Assembly: GCF_022828475.1 (NCBI RefSeq)
Contig: NZ_CP059557.1
Span: 3,829,470-3,893,469 of the forward strand
Direction: 5' to 3'
DNA length: 64,000 bases
From: Saccharopolyspora gloriosae
GTDB lineage: Bacteria > Actinomycetota > Actinomycetes > Mycobacteriales > Pseudonocardiaceae
A program made the position numbers and the translations under genes. The notes under the pieces are model-generated. The model had not been told where the DNA came from, did no database searches, and was given only the letters and a program-made list of their open reading frames with translations. Of this stretch, positions 49,532 to 58,558 are shown piece after piece. Positions within the stretch are counted from its first letter, which is position 1; every line of letters begins with the position of its first letter.

Positions 49532-50880
49532 CGCACGCTCACCTCCGTTCCGCGGTACACGGGGCCGACCAGCACGCTGCTCCAGTCCGGCACCCGGCTC
49601 GGCGCCCGGTGCATCGACGGCGCCAGCAGGGCGGCGACGAGGTCCTGCTCGGCCGGAGAATTCGGTGCCAGCGGGCCGCCTCCGGACCCGCTCGCGGACT
49701 GCGGGCCGGTCGCGGCCGGCGAGTCCGCCGGGGTTTGCTCACCGGGACCGTGCGGCGGTGGCGGGTGCGTGGAGCCGTCCTGCAGCGGACCGCCGGGCGG
49801 GTATTGCGGGAACCGGTCCGGCGGCTCGACCCACGGATAGCAGCGGGGTCCTCGGGTGTCGTCGTAGCGGGGGGCGTCGGTGCCCGGGAGGTATTTGCCG
49901 CGGCTGCCGGTGATCTCGATGGTGACCTTCTGCATCGGGTTCGGATCGCCTTTGCCGAACGCGCGCTCGGCGATCGGGATGCTGGTGGCGATCTGGTCGA
50001 GCACGCAGCTGTACTGCGGCGCGTACTTCGCGAACAGTTCCAATGTGGACCGCGAGTCGGAGCTCAACCGGATCAGGTTGTCCTGGTTGGCTTCCAGGAA
50101 CCCGCTCGCGTTCACGGCGGTGACGTTGGTGGCGTTCCAGAGGTGCTGGAGCTGGTCGCCGCGCTGCGCGATGGTGGTGCTGGTCGTGGTGAAGTCGCGC
50201 AGCGCGCTCAGCAGGTCCGGGGCCGCCTCGTGGTAGGTGTTCGCCACGTCGTCGATGCGGCCGATGACCGATTCCAGCCGTGGCAGCGCGGGGTTGAACT
50301 TCGCCAGGTAGCCGTCCAGGTCGCGGATCGTCGCGCCCAGCTGCTCACCGCGCCCGTCGAGGGCCTGCGAGACCGCGTTGAGCGTCGCCGACAACTGCTG
50401 GGGCTGCACCGCTTGCAGCAGCGGAAGCAGGTCGTCGAGCACCCGCTCGATCTCGATCGCGGCCGCGCTGCGGTCCTGCCCGATCACGTCCCCGCCCGCG
50501 AGCCGCGCACCGTCCCCGCCGCCGGCGGGGAAACCGAGCGACACATAGCGCTCGCCGAACAGCGTCTTCGGCAGCAGCCGAGCCGTGACGTCGGCCGGGA
50601 TCTTCGCGGCCATTTCGGGCCACAGCGCCAATTCCACGGTGGCGCGTCCGTCGCCGGGGTTCACCGCGCGCACCTCGCCGACCGCCACGCCGCGCACCTT
50701 CACGTCCGCGCCGGCGCGCATCTCGTTGCCCGCCCGGTCGGTGTGCAAGGTGACGGGCACCGTCGGAGTGAACGCCTTCTGGTAGAAGCCGATCATCGAG
50801 GCGAAGAACAGCGCCGAGACGAGCAGGAAGACCAATCCCAGCAGCTGGTGGCGGCGCCGGTCGCGCAGCGGGTTCTTCAT
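49528..50880 (-). CDS. mce4A: Mce4A, MCE-family transporter subunit
   Basis: 450 residues from ATG at 50880 (GAGGAGCG upstream). Anchor LLGLVFLLVSALFFASMIGF, MCE domain with VTLHTDRAGNEMRAGADVKV and RGVAVGEVRAVNPGDG, then LLPKTLFGERYVSLG. The cholesterol-uptake-porter helical region follows, and the last 110 residues are Pro/Gly/Ser-rich and probably disordered. In M. tuberculosis Mce4A is needed for cholesterol import. Strength of the sterol call comes from surrounding steroid genes. Confidence 0.93.
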   Translation of the reverse strand: MKNPLRDRRRHQLLGLVFLLVSALFFASMIGFYQKAFTPTVPVTLHTDRAGNEMRAGADVKVRGVAVGEVRAVNPGDGRATVELALWPEMAAKIPADVTARLLPKTLFGERYVSLGFPAGGGDGARLAGGDVIGQDRSAAAIEIERVLDDLLPLLQAVQPQQLSATLNAVSQALDGRGEQLGATIRDLDGYLAKFNPALPRLESVIGRIDDVANTYHEAAPDLLSALRDFTTTSTTIAQRGDQLQHLWNATNVTAVNASGFLEANQDNLIRLSSDSRSTLELFAKYAPQYSCVLDQIATSIPIAERAFGKGDPNPMQKVTIEITGSRGKYLPGTDAPRYDDTRGPRCYPWVEPPDRFPQYPPGGPLQDGSTHPPPPHGPGEQTPADSPAATGPQSASGSGGGPLAPNSPAEQDLVAALLAPSMHRAPSRVPDWSSVLVGPVYRGTEVSVR

Positions 50881-50920
50881 CGGCGCGCTCCTCGCCGTCG
50901 GAGGGCCGCCCGCCGCGCGC

Positions 50921-51790
50921 TCATCCCGCGATCCGCACGGTCGTCGTCGAGCCCCAGATCGCCAGGCTCAGGAAGAAATCCAGCACGGCGACCAGCACGA
51001 TCGAGGTTCGCACGGCCCGCCCGACCGCGATCCCGACGCCCGCAGGCCCGCCGCGCGCGGTGTAGCCGTAATAGCAGTGCGTCAAGATCACCACGAGGCT
51101 GAACACCAGCACCTTGCCGAACGACCACAGCACGTCCTGCGGCGGCAGGAACAGGTGGAAGTAGTGGTCGTAGGTGCCCGCGGACTGGCCGTAGAACCAC
51201 ACGGTGATCTGCCGGGACGCGAAGTACGAACCCAGCAGCCCCACCACGTACAGCGGGATCACCGCCGCGAGCCCCGCCAGCACCCGGCTGGTCACCAGGT
51301 ACGGCACCGTCCGCACCCCCATCACTTCGAGCGCGTCGATCTCGTCGGAGATCCGCATCGCCCCGAGCTGCGCGGTGAATCCGCAGCCGACCGTCGCCGA
51401 CAGGGCCAGACCCGCCGACAGCGGCGCGACCTCCCTGGTGTCGAAGTAGGCGGCGATGAACCCGGTGAGCGCGGAAGTGCCGAGCTGGTCCAGCGAGGAG
51501 TAGCCCTGCAGCCCGACGATCGCGCCGGTGCACACGGTCATGCCGATCATCACGCCGAGCGTGCCGCCGATGACGGCGAGCGCGCCGCTGCCGAACATCA
51601 CCTCGGTCAGCAGCCGCCCGGTCTCCCGGCCGTACTTGCGCAGCGTCAGCGGGGCCAGCGCCACCGCCCGCAGGTAGAACGACAGCTGCCAGCCCAGCCC
51701 GGCCAGCGCGTCACCCGGCCGGGAGAACAGCAGCGACAGCCTGCGGCGCCACGCCGTGGGCGGCGGCAGGTACTGCTCGGTGACGGCCAT
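50921..51790 (-). CDS. yrbE4B: YrbE4B, MlaE-type permease of the Mce4 importer
   Basis: 289 residues with about five to six membrane segments. MlaE/YrbE landmarks: GLQGYSSLDQLGTSALTGF, GLALSATVGCGFTAQLGAM and RISDEIDALEVMGVRTVPYL, the short EExDAL-type coupling helix that contacts the ATPase. AAGGAG is upstream of the ATG at 51790, three bases after yrbE4A. It pairs with YrbE4A in the inner membrane. Confidence 0.93.
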   Translation of the reverse strand: MAVTEQYLPPPTAWRRRLSLLFSRPGDALAGLGWQLSFYLRAVALAPLTLRKYGRETGRLLTEVMFGSGALAVIGGTLGVMIGMTVCTGAIVGLQGYSSLDQLGTSALTGFIAAYFDTREVAPLSAGLALSATVGCGFTAQLGAMRISDEIDALEVMGVRTVPYLVTSRVLAGLAAVIPLYVVGLLGSYFASRQITVWFYGQSAGTYDHYFHLFLPPQDVLWSFGKVLVFSLVVILTHCYYGYTARGGPAGVGIAVGRAVRTSIVLVAVLDFFLSLAIWGSTTTVRIAG

Positions 51791-51793
51791 CGC

Positions 51794-52588
51794 TCACAAC
51801 TCCTTCGGCGGGATGACCTGCAAGTAGATGCCGGTGATCACCAGGTTGATCGCGAACAGCAGCAGGAAGGTGATCACGACGGCCTGGTTGACCGCGTCGC
51901 CCACGCCTTTCGGGCCACCGGCCGGGTTCAGCCCGCGGTAGGCCGCGACCACACCGGCCACGAACCCGTAGATCAGCGCTTTGAGCTCGCTGACGTAGAG
52001 GTCCGGCAACTGGGCGAGCGCGTTGAAGCTCGCCAGGTACGCGCCGGGCGTCCCGCCCTGCAGCACCACGTTGAAGAAGTAGCCCCCCGCCACGCCGACG
52101 ACGCTGACCAATCCGTTGAGCAGCAACGAAACGAACACCGCACCCAGCACGCGGGGCACGATCAGGCGGTGGACGACGGAGACGCCCAGCACCTCCATCG
52201 CGTCGATCTCCTCGCGGATCTTGCGCGCCCCGATGTCCGCGCACACCGCCGAACCACCCGCGCCCGCCACCAGCAGCGCCGTGATCAGCGGGCTGGCCTG
52301 TTGCAGGATGGACAGGGCGCTGGCGGCACCGGTGAACGACTGGGCGCCGATCTGCTGGGTGAGCGAACCGAGCTGCATGGCGATCACCGCGCCGAACGGG
52401 ATCGCCACCAGCGCGGTCGGCAGGATGGTGACGCTGGCGAACAACCACGCCTGCTCCACGCATTCCCGCACCTGGAACGGACGGCGCGGAATGGCCCGCA
52501 GGACCTCCCACGACAGCGTCGCCAACCGCCCGACCTGGGCGAACGCGGCCCCCGCCGGAACGCGATGGCTCGCTCCCGGCGAACTCAT
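51794..52588 (-). CDS. yrbE4A: YrbE4A, MlaE-type permease of the Mce4 importer
   Basis: 264 residues from ATG at 52588, which overlaps the ATPase stop by four bases. AIPFGAVIAMQLGSLTQQIG, LVAGAGGSAVCADIGARKIR and EEIDAMEVLGVSVVHRLIVP show the MlaE fold and coupling helix. Translational coupling to the ATPase in this genome suggests a dedicated complex. Confidence 0.93.
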   Translation of the reverse strand: MSSPGASHRVPAGAAFAQVGRLATLSWEVLRAIPRRPFQVRECVEQAWLFASVTILPTALVAIPFGAVIAMQLGSLTQQIGAQSFTGAASALSILQQASPLITALLVAGAGGSAVCADIGARKIREEIDAMEVLGVSVVHRLIVPRVLGAVFVSLLLNGLVSVVGVAGGYFFNVVLQGGTPGAYLASFNALAQLPDLYVSELKALIYGFVAGVVAAYRGLNPAGGPKGVGDAVNQAVVITFLLLFAINLVITGIYLQVIPPKEL

Positions 52589-53574
52589 CCGCGCTCCCCC
52601 GGTTGCGCGCCGCGGCGCTCCGCCTGCAGGCCGGCCAGCACCCGCTCCCGCACCGGGGCGGGCCAGGTGTCCATGGAGCGGCGCACCCGCTCGGTGCGGC
52701 GGCCCACCGCGGACCGCTCCGGGACTCCGGGGCTGGGAGCCAGTTGCGGAGTGATCTCGCGCGGAGCCGCCGCCGGTAACCCGGCCAGTTCGGCGGCGAC
52801 GGTTCCGGCGTCCTTCTCCTCGCTCATCCCGATCGGCCCGGCACGGCGGCCGTTGACGAACTGGTCGATGACCGGTTCGTCGCTGGTGAGCAGCACCTCC
52901 CGGGGGCCGAACAGCACCAGCCGCCCGCGGAAGAACAGGCCCAGGTTGTCCGGGACCGTGCGGGCGACCTCGATGTTGTGCGTGACCAGCAGGATCGTGG
53001 TGTCCAGATGTGCGTTGAGGTCGATCAGCAGCTGCGACAGGTACGCGGTGCGCACCGGATCGAGCCCGGAATCCGGCTCGTCGCAGAGGATCACCTCGGG
53101 GTCGAGCACCAGCGCCCTGGCCAGGCCCGCGCGCTTGCGCATGCCGCCGGACAGTTCGCCCGGCAGCTTGTGCTCGGCGCCGGAGAGGCCGACCAGTTCC
53201 ATCTTCTCCAGCACGATCCGGCGGATCTCCGACTCCGGCTTCCGGGTGTGTTCGCGCAGCGGGAACGCCACGTTGTCGAACAGGTTCATCGATCCGAACA
53301 GCGCGCCGTCCTGGAACAGCACCCCGAACCGCCTGCGGATCGCGTAGAGCTCCCGCTCCGAGCAGGAGCACACGTCGGTGCCTTCGACGACGACGCTGCC
53401 GCGATCCGGTTCCAGCAGGCCGATCAGCAACTTCAGGAACACCGACTTCCCGGTCCCGGACGGCCCGAGGATGGCGCTGACCTCACCGGGCGGGAGCGTC
53501 AACGACACGTCCGACCACACCGTGCGCTCCCCGAAGGACTTGGTCAGCCCTCGCACACCCACTTCAACACCCAT
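52585..53574 (-). CDS. mceG: MceG/Mkl-type ATPase of the Mce4 importer
   Basis: 329 residues. Walker A GPSGTGKSV, Q-loop VLFQDGALFGSMNLFDNVAF, signature LSGGMRKRAGLARAL, Walker B VILCDEPDSGLDP, H-loop LLVTHNIEVA: the MlaF/Mkl group. A C-terminal extension of about 80 residues follows the ATPase core (REVLLTSDEPVIDQFVNG onward), as in MceG, where it helps assembly. In M. tuberculosis mceG is unlinked and serves several Mce systems; here it is the first gene of the mce4 set. Confidence 0.9.
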   Translation of the reverse strand: MGVEVGVRGLTKSFGERTVWSDVSLTLPPGEVSAILGPSGTGKSVFLKLLIGLLEPDRGSVVVEGTDVCSCSERELYAIRRRFGVLFQDGALFGSMNLFDNVAFPLREHTRKPESEIRRIVLEKMELVGLSGAEHKLPGELSGGMRKRAGLARALVLDPEVILCDEPDSGLDPVRTAYLSQLLIDLNAHLDTTILLVTHNIEVARTVPDNLGLFFRGRLVLFGPREVLLTSDEPVIDQFVNGRRAGPIGMSEEKDAGTVAAELAGLPAAAPREITPQLAPSPGVPERSAVGRRTERVRRSMDTWPAPVRERVLAGLQAERRGAQPGERG

Positions 53575-53616
53575 CGGAACACCACCTAGGAAGAAGACGT
53601 CCCAGCGCCGGTTCGG

Positions 53617-54387
53617 CTACCGGGACAAGGCATAAGCCGCCGTCGCGCCTCCGTCGGCCACGAATTCGGCGCCGGTGCAGTAGGAGCTCTCGTCACTGGC
53701 CAGGAACAGCACCAAGTTGGCGATGTCCGCCGACTCCCCGAGCCGCCCGAGGGCGAGCCGGGACTTGGCGAAGCCGTCCACGGCGCCGCCCGCGGCGCCG
53801 CCGGTGGCGTCGCGCAGCATCCCGGTGTCGATCATGCCCGGGTGCACCGAGTTCACCCGGATTCCGCGCTCGCCCAGCTCCAGCGCGGCGACCTTCGTCA
53901 TCCCGCGGATGGCGAACTTGCTCGCCGCGTAGGCCACCGTTCCCGGCATCCCGGCCAGACCCTCCACAGAGGACACGTTGACGATGGACCCACCGTTGCG
54001 CATCGAACTCAGCACCGCGCGCATGCCCAGGAAGGAACCGATCTGGTTGACCCGCACGACCCGCTCGTAGTCCGCGAGCGCCGTATCGGCCAGCGCCGCC
54101 AGGTGCAGCACTCCGGCGTTGTTGACCAGCACGTCGACCGGGCCGAACGCGGACTCCGCGGCCCGGATCGCCGCGGCCCACTCCTGTTCGGAAGAGACGT
54201 CGAGGTGCCGGTAGAGCGCGGACTCGCCGAGCTCACCGGCCAGCGCCGCACCCGCCTCGTCGGCCACATCGGCGAGCAGGACGCGGGCTCCTTCGGCGAC
54301 GAACCGGCGCGCGGCGGCCGCGCCCTGGCCACCGGCCGCGCCCGTGATGATCGCGACCTTGTCCCGCAGTCGTGCCACAGCCGTCAC
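53617..54387 (-). CDS. SDR, FabG3-like 20-beta-hydroxysteroid dehydrogenase
   Basis: 256 residues from GTG at 54387, overlapping the aldehyde dehydrogenase stop (GTGA). TGAAGGQGAAAARRFVAEG, LYRHLDVSSEQEWAAAI, NNAGVLHLAALAD, VNVSSVEGLAGMPGTVAYAA and SKFAIRGMTK strongly resemble Rv2002 FabG3, a 3-alpha/20-beta-hydroxysteroid dehydrogenase. It lies 42 bases before mceG with no promoter in sight, so it is probably co-transcribed with the importer. Steroid substrate is inferred from similarity and place. Confidence 0.83.
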   Translation of the reverse strand: MTAVARLRDKVAIITGAAGGQGAAAARRFVAEGARVLLADVADEAGAALAGELGESALYRHLDVSSEQEWAAAIRAAESAFGPVDVLVNNAGVLHLAALADTALADYERVVRVNQIGSFLGMRAVLSSMRNGGSIVNVSSVEGLAGMPGTVAYAASKFAIRGMTKVAALELGERGIRVNSVHPGMIDTGMLRDATGGAAGGAVDGFAKSRLALGRLGESADIANLVLFLASDESSYCTGAEFVADGGATAAYALSR

Positions 54388-55892
54388 ATCATTTCCGCGG
54401 TCAACGGCATGAGCACCGTCTTGAGCTCGGTGTAGGCCTCGTAGGCGCTGCGCCCGCCCTCCCGGCCCAGCCCGGACTGCTTGTACCCGCCGAAGGGCAG
54501 GTGCGGCTCGACCTGGAAACCGTTGATGCCGACCGTTCCGGCGCGCAGCTTGCGCGACACCCGGAAGGCGCGCTGCGCGTCGGCGGTGAACACGCCCGCC
54601 CCCAACCCGTACTCGGTGTCGTTGGCGAGCCGGATCGCCTCGTCCTCCTCGGTGAACGGCACCACCGACAGCACCGGCCCGAAGACCTCCTGCTGGGCGA
54701 TGTTCATCGAGTTGTCCACGTCCGCGAAGATCGCCGGGGTCACGAAGTTCCCGGCGCTGAGGTCGCCGTCCGCGCGTTCGCCGCCGGTGACGAGCCGAGC
54801 GCCCTCCTGCTTGCCACGCTCGACCAGGTCCAGCACCCGCCGCAGCTGCTTGTCGTTGATCAGCGGGCTGGCCAGCACTCCCGGATCGAACGGATCGCCG
54901 TAGGTGACCGACCCGGCGATCATCTCCGCCGCGCCGATGAACTCGTCGTAGACATCGCGATGCACCAGCGCCCTGGTGTGCGCGACGCACGCCTGCCCGG
55001 ACAGGCCGAGCGTGACCATGCCCATCGCCGTCATCCCGGCCATTCCGGCGTCCGCGTCGGGGAACACCAAGGCGGGGCTCTTGCCGCCGAGCTCCAGCGA
55101 CACCCGCTTCATCGTCGACGCCGAGGCCTCCACGATGCGCCGTCCGACCTCGCGGCTGCCGGTGAAGCTGACCTTGTCGACCATCCGGTGCGTGATCAGC
55201 GCTTCACCGGTCGGATTCCCGGTGCCGGTGACGACGTTGACGACGCCGCCCGGAAGTCCCGCCTCCGTCAGGAGTTCCACCATCCGCAGCACGGCGAACG
55301 ACGCGTACTCGGACGGTTTCAGCACCACGGTGCACCCCGCGGCCAACGCGGGAGCGACTTTCTGGGCGAACAGCAGGAACGGTGCGTTCCACGGCAGGAT
55401 CGCCGCGACCACGCCGATCGGTTCCCGCAACGTCATCGCCAGGTGATCGCCGCCCTGGTACGGCGGCAAGGTCTCGCCACCGGCCTTGTCGATCCACCCG
55501 GCGTGGTGGTCGAAGGCGTCGGCGGCGATGTCGACGGAACCCGCGTAGACCGTGCCGAACGACAGCGGCACCCCGTTGTCCAGCGCCTGCAGCCCGCGCA
55601 GCTCTTCGGCGTGCTCGCGCAGGGATTCCGCGTAGCGGTGCAGGATTTTCACCCGCCGCCCGGCGGGCAACGCCGGCCACTCGCCCTCGTCGAACGCGCG
55701 TCGCGCCGCGCGGACCGCCTCGTCGACGTCCTCGGCGCCGGCGACGGGGAACTCGCCGACCTCTTCCTGAGTGGCCGGGTGCAGGTGGGTCCAGGTCTGG
55801 CCGGAGCGGGCCTGCCGCCACTCGCCGTCGATCAACAACGAGCCGTTGCGCAGCCCGACCTTCTCGCGATGCTCTTGCACGGTCAGCGACAT
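54384..55892 (-). CDS. NAD-dependent aldehyde dehydrogenase
   Basis: 502 residues from ATG at 55892 (AGGAGG ten bases upstream; a GTG nine bases earlier abuts it). Landmarks: PWNAPFLLFAQKVAPALAAG, FTGSREVGRRI, catalytic Glu in SLELGGKSPALVF, catalytic Cys in SGQACVAHTRALVH, and QQEVFGPVLSVVPF. Together with the alcohol dehydrogenase upstream it could oxidise the C26 alcohol or aldehyde of the sterol tail to the acid, which would matter because cyp125 is not nearby. That role is inference. Confidence 0.85.
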   Translation of the reverse strand: MSLTVQEHREKVGLRNGSLLIDGEWRQARSGQTWTHLHPATQEEVGEFPVAGAEDVDEAVRAARRAFDEGEWPALPAGRRVKILHRYAESLREHAEELRGLQALDNGVPLSFGTVYAGSVDIAADAFDHHAGWIDKAGGETLPPYQGGDHLAMTLREPIGVVAAILPWNAPFLLFAQKVAPALAAGCTVVLKPSEYASFAVLRMVELLTEAGLPGGVVNVVTGTGNPTGEALITHRMVDKVSFTGSREVGRRIVEASASTMKRVSLELGGKSPALVFPDADAGMAGMTAMGMVTLGLSGQACVAHTRALVHRDVYDEFIGAAEMIAGSVTYGDPFDPGVLASPLINDKQLRRVLDLVERGKQEGARLVTGGERADGDLSAGNFVTPAIFADVDNSMNIAQQEVFGPVLSVVPFTEEDEAIRLANDTEYGLGAGVFTADAQRAFRVSRKLRAGTVGINGFQVEPHLPFGGYKQSGLGREGGRSAYEAYTELKTVLMPLTAEMM

Positions 55893-55973
55893 CGTCGTCA
55901 CTCCTCCTGATCGTCCGGTGCGTGTGGTCCGGAGCGGCGGAGCCGATCGCGGACTCCGTCGGGTCGTGCTCGC

Positions 55974-56873
55974 TCAGCCCAGCGCGAGCAGGTCGTCGCT
56001 GGTGAACATGCCGTCCCCACGTGATGCGAAGTAGTCGCCGACGGATTCGTGGAGTTCGGCGGTGGTCCAGGTCGGCCCGGCGGTGTCGAACCGGCGCTCG
56101 ATGGCCGGTGGTGACATCAGCACGACCTTGCCGCCGTGCACGACGAACACCTGCCCGTTGATCCCCGCTGCGGCAGGCGCCGCCAGGTAGGTGACGAACG
56201 GCGCGACGTGCTCGGTGGACAGCGGGTCGACGCCGTCCTCCGGCACCGGACCGAAAGTGTCCGCGGTCATCCCGGTCCTGGCTCGCGGGCAGATCACGTT
56301 CGCCCGCACGCCGTAGCGGGCCGTCGCGCGAGCCGTCGATACGGTCAGCATGGCGATCCCGGCTTTGGCCGCCGTGTAGTTCGGCTGTCCCCCGGATCCG
56401 AACAGGAACGCCTCCGACGCGGTGTTCACGATCCGCCCGTACACCTCGCCACCGGAGTCCTTCGCCTGCCGCCGCCAGTGCGCGGTGGCCGCCCGCGAGA
56501 GCAGGAAGTGCCCGCGCAAGTGGACTCGGATGACGTCGTCCCATTCTTGGTCGGTCATGTTGAAGATCGTGCGGTCGCGCAGCACGCCCGCGTTGTTCAC
56601 CACCACGTGCAAGCCGCCGAAGCGGTCCAGCGCGGTCGACAGCAGCCCGTCGGCGACCTCGTCGGCGCTGATGTCCCCGCGCACGGCGACCGCTTTCCCA
56701 CCGGCGGCCTCGATCTCGCCCACCACCGCGTCCGCGGCTTCGGAGACATCGTTGACCACCACCTCCGCACCGGCCGCGGCCAGCGCGAGCGCCTCGGCCC
56801 TGCCGAGACCTCCGCCCGCACCGGTCACCACGGCCACCTTCCCGGCCAGGCTCAGCTCCGCCCGATCATCCAC
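55974..56873 (-). CDS. hsd4A: Hsd4A-like SDR, beta-hydroxyacyl-CoA/17-beta-hydroxysteroid dehydrogenase
   Basis: 299 residues. TGAGGGLGRAEALALAAAGA, NNAGVLRDRTIFNMTDQEWD, TASEAFLFGSGGQPNYTAAK and ANVICPRARTGMTA match the N-terminal unit of the type 4 17-beta-HSD and Rv3502c. It should oxidise beta-hydroxyacyl-CoA esters of the steroid side chain. GTG at 56873 has TGAGGAG six bases upstream and is preferred; GTG at 56891 is also open. Co-directional with the alcohol dehydrogenase 25 bases away. With fdxD, fadE26, fadE27 and fadD17 it recreates the Rv3502c-Rv3506 neighbourhood. Confidence 0.87.
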   Translation of the reverse strand: MDDRAELSLAGKVAVVTGAGGGLGRAEALALAAAGAEVVVNDVSEAADAVVGEIEAAGGKAVAVRGDISADEVADGLLSTALDRFGGLHVVVNNAGVLRDRTIFNMTDQEWDDVIRVHLRGHFLLSRAATAHWRRQAKDSGGEVYGRIVNTASEAFLFGSGGQPNYTAAKAGIAMLTVSTARATARYGVRANVICPRARTGMTADTFGPVPEDGVDPLSTEHVAPFVTYLAAPAAAGINGQVFVVHGGKVVLMSPPAIERRFDTAGPTWTTAELHESVGDYFASRGDGMFTSDDLLALG

Positions 56874-56898
56874 AACAGACTCCTCAGTCACCGGGGCG

Positions 56899-57987
56899 CT
56901 AGTCGAAAGTGACGATCTGGCGGACCAGCGCGGCGTCGCCGCCCTTCAACGCCGCCAACCCGTCGTTGATGTCGGACAGTGCGATGCGCCTGCTGATCAT
57001 GCCTTCGAGGTCGAGGCGCCCGGCACGCCAGAACCGCAGCATCCGGTCGATGTCCCGGCGCGGATCGGCCGAGCCGTAGAACGACGGAAGGATCTTGCGC
57101 TCGTTGATGAACAGCTCCTGCGCCGTGAACTCGACCTTCTGATCGTCACCGCCCGCGCCGACGATCACGACGGTGCCGCCGCGTCGGGCGGCGTCGTAGG
57201 CGGCGCGGATGGTGCCGGACGACCCGACGACCTCGATGGCGTAGTCGAACCCGGCGCCGCCGGTGAGTTCCTGCTTGAGTTCTTCGAATCCGTCGGGAGT
57301 GGTGGCGTGGGTCGCGCCGAAGCGCTTCGCCGCGTCGTGCTTCGCGGTCACCGGGTCGACCGCCACGATCTCGGTCGCACCCGCCAGCCGAGCGCCCTGG
57401 ATCACCGAGATCCCCACCCCGCCGCAGCCGATCACGACCACTGTGGACCCCGGCTCGACCTGCGCCGTGTTGAGCACCGCGCCGACGCCGGTGAGCACTC
57501 CGCAGCCCAGCAGTGCCGCCACCTCGAACGGCACGTCCGGATCGACCTTGATCGCCCCGTCGCGCGGCAGCACGAGTTCCTCCGCGAACGTGCCGCACCC
57601 GGCGAAACCGAACGTGGGTTCCGCCCCCACTTCGAACCGGGGTGAGGTGAACGCGGCGATGGTGTGCACCGCGCACAGATGAGCCTGCCCGTGCAGGCAT
57701 TCCCGGCAATCGCCGCACGGGGGTACGAAGGTGATGGTGACGTGATCACCGGGGGCGAGGTCGGTGACCTGCTCACCCACCGCCAGCACCTCACCGGCGC
57801 CCTCGTGGCCCATCACTCCGGGGGCCAGCGCGGGCAAGGTTCCGTTCATGGCGGACACATCGCTGTGGCAGATTCCCGCCGCGCGAATCCGGACGTGCAC
57901 TTCGGCGGGTCCTGGCGCCACCACCGCGGCATCCGTCCGGACGTCGAGCTCGTCATCGCCGATCTGCTTGAGCACCGCTGCCTTCAC
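56899..57987 (-). CDS. Zinc-dependent alcohol dehydrogenase (MDR family, AdhD-like)
   Basis: 362 residues. Catalytic zinc: GICHSDVSAMNG and GHEGAGEVLAVG. Structural zinc: four Cys in CGDCRECLHGQAHLC. Rossmann loop VVVIGCGGVGISVIQGARLA. The class is that of AdhD/NDMA-type mycobacterial alcohol dehydrogenases. It heads the long minus-strand operon that runs into hsd4A, the aldehyde dehydrogenase and mce4, with a near-consensus KstR site 63 bases upstream. A sterol C26 alcohol is a plausible substrate but unproven. Confidence 0.86.
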   Translation of the reverse strand: MKAAVLKQIGDDELDVRTDAAVVAPGPAEVHVRIRAAGICHSDVSAMNGTLPALAPGVMGHEGAGEVLAVGEQVTDLAPGDHVTITFVPPCGDCRECLHGQAHLCAVHTIAAFTSPRFEVGAEPTFGFAGCGTFAEELVLPRDGAIKVDPDVPFEVAALLGCGVLTGVGAVLNTAQVEPGSTVVVIGCGGVGISVIQGARLAGATEIVAVDPVTAKHDAAKRFGATHATTPDGFEELKQELTGGAGFDYAIEVVGSSGTIRAAYDAARRGGTVVIVGAGGDDQKVEFTAQELFINERKILPSFYGSADPRRDIDRMLRFWRAGRLDLEGMISRRIALSDINDGLAALKGGDAALVRQIVTFD

Positions 57988-58049
57988 CGGCCTGTCTCCT
58001 CACCGAGTCCGAGGCCGCCGCACAGGCGACTGTTACGTGCGACACACAG

Positions 58050-58063
58050 TAGAACTCGTTCCC
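58050..58063. promoter_or_regulatory. KstR-like operator at the head of the adh-hsd4A-mce4 operon
   Basis: TAGAACTCGTTCCC matches TnnAACnnGTTnnA except the last base. No other operator-like site was seen between here and mce4F. Confidence 0.7.
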
Positions 58064-58077
58064 GTTATCTTCAAGGC

Positions 58078-58281
58078 TCAGATTTCCGGCTCGTTTCCAG
58101 CGATAAAGAGCGCGCCCTTGGGGCACAGCTGCACCGCTTTGGTAACACGTTCTACCGATTCGTCCGGGATCGGACGGTGGATGTGCAGCTGTTCGTCCTC
58201 GTCCAGTTCGAAGACCGCGGGAGCCAAGCCGGCGCACACGCCGTTGGCCTCGCACAGTTCAGGTCGCACGCCGATCTCCAT
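58078..58281 (-). CDS. fdxD: Small ferredoxin FdxD-like
   Basis: 67 residues. The cluster ligands are Cys in PELCEANGVCAG (CxxNxxC) and the Cys of QLCPKGAL. The central position that in 4Fe-4S ferredoxins is Cys is Asn, so a 3Fe-4S or atypical 4Fe-4S cluster is expected; mycobacterial ferredoxins vary at exactly this place. The next genes (hsd4A on one side, fadE26-fadE27-fadD17 on the other) match the Rv3503c neighbourhood. Likely redox partner of a P450 or of an acyl-CoA dehydrogenase. GGAAGCG precedes the ATG. Confidence 0.88.
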   Translation of the reverse strand: MEIGVRPELCEANGVCAGLAPAVFELDEDEQLHIHRPIPDESVERVTKAVQLCPKGALFIAGNEPEI

Positions 58282-58459
58282 CGCTTCCTCCGCACTCGTG
58301 GGACTCGGGCCATCGGACGCTCGGCGCGGCGATCCTCACCAGAGCAACGAGCCGGCCGTGGCCGATGCACTGCTCCATCCGGGCGTTCACCCGGCTGAAC
58401 CGCTTCCGCGACAGGGCCGCGCTCTTCGCCGAACCCGTGGCAACCAGCGAAATCTGATG

Positions 58460-58473
58460 TAGAACACGTTGCA
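58460..58473. promoter_or_regulatory. KstR operator on the fdxD side of the divergent promoter
   Basis: TAGAACACGTTGCA matches TnnAACnnGTTnnA in full. It is 179 bases from the fdxD start and 137 bases from fadE26. Confidence 0.85.
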
Positions 58474-58558
58474 CATTAGCTCACCTCGGCAACTCCTTGG
58501 CGAAAAAGACGACCCCGAGCAGAGGTCGACTAGCCGATGCGCCCCGGTCTATGGTCAG

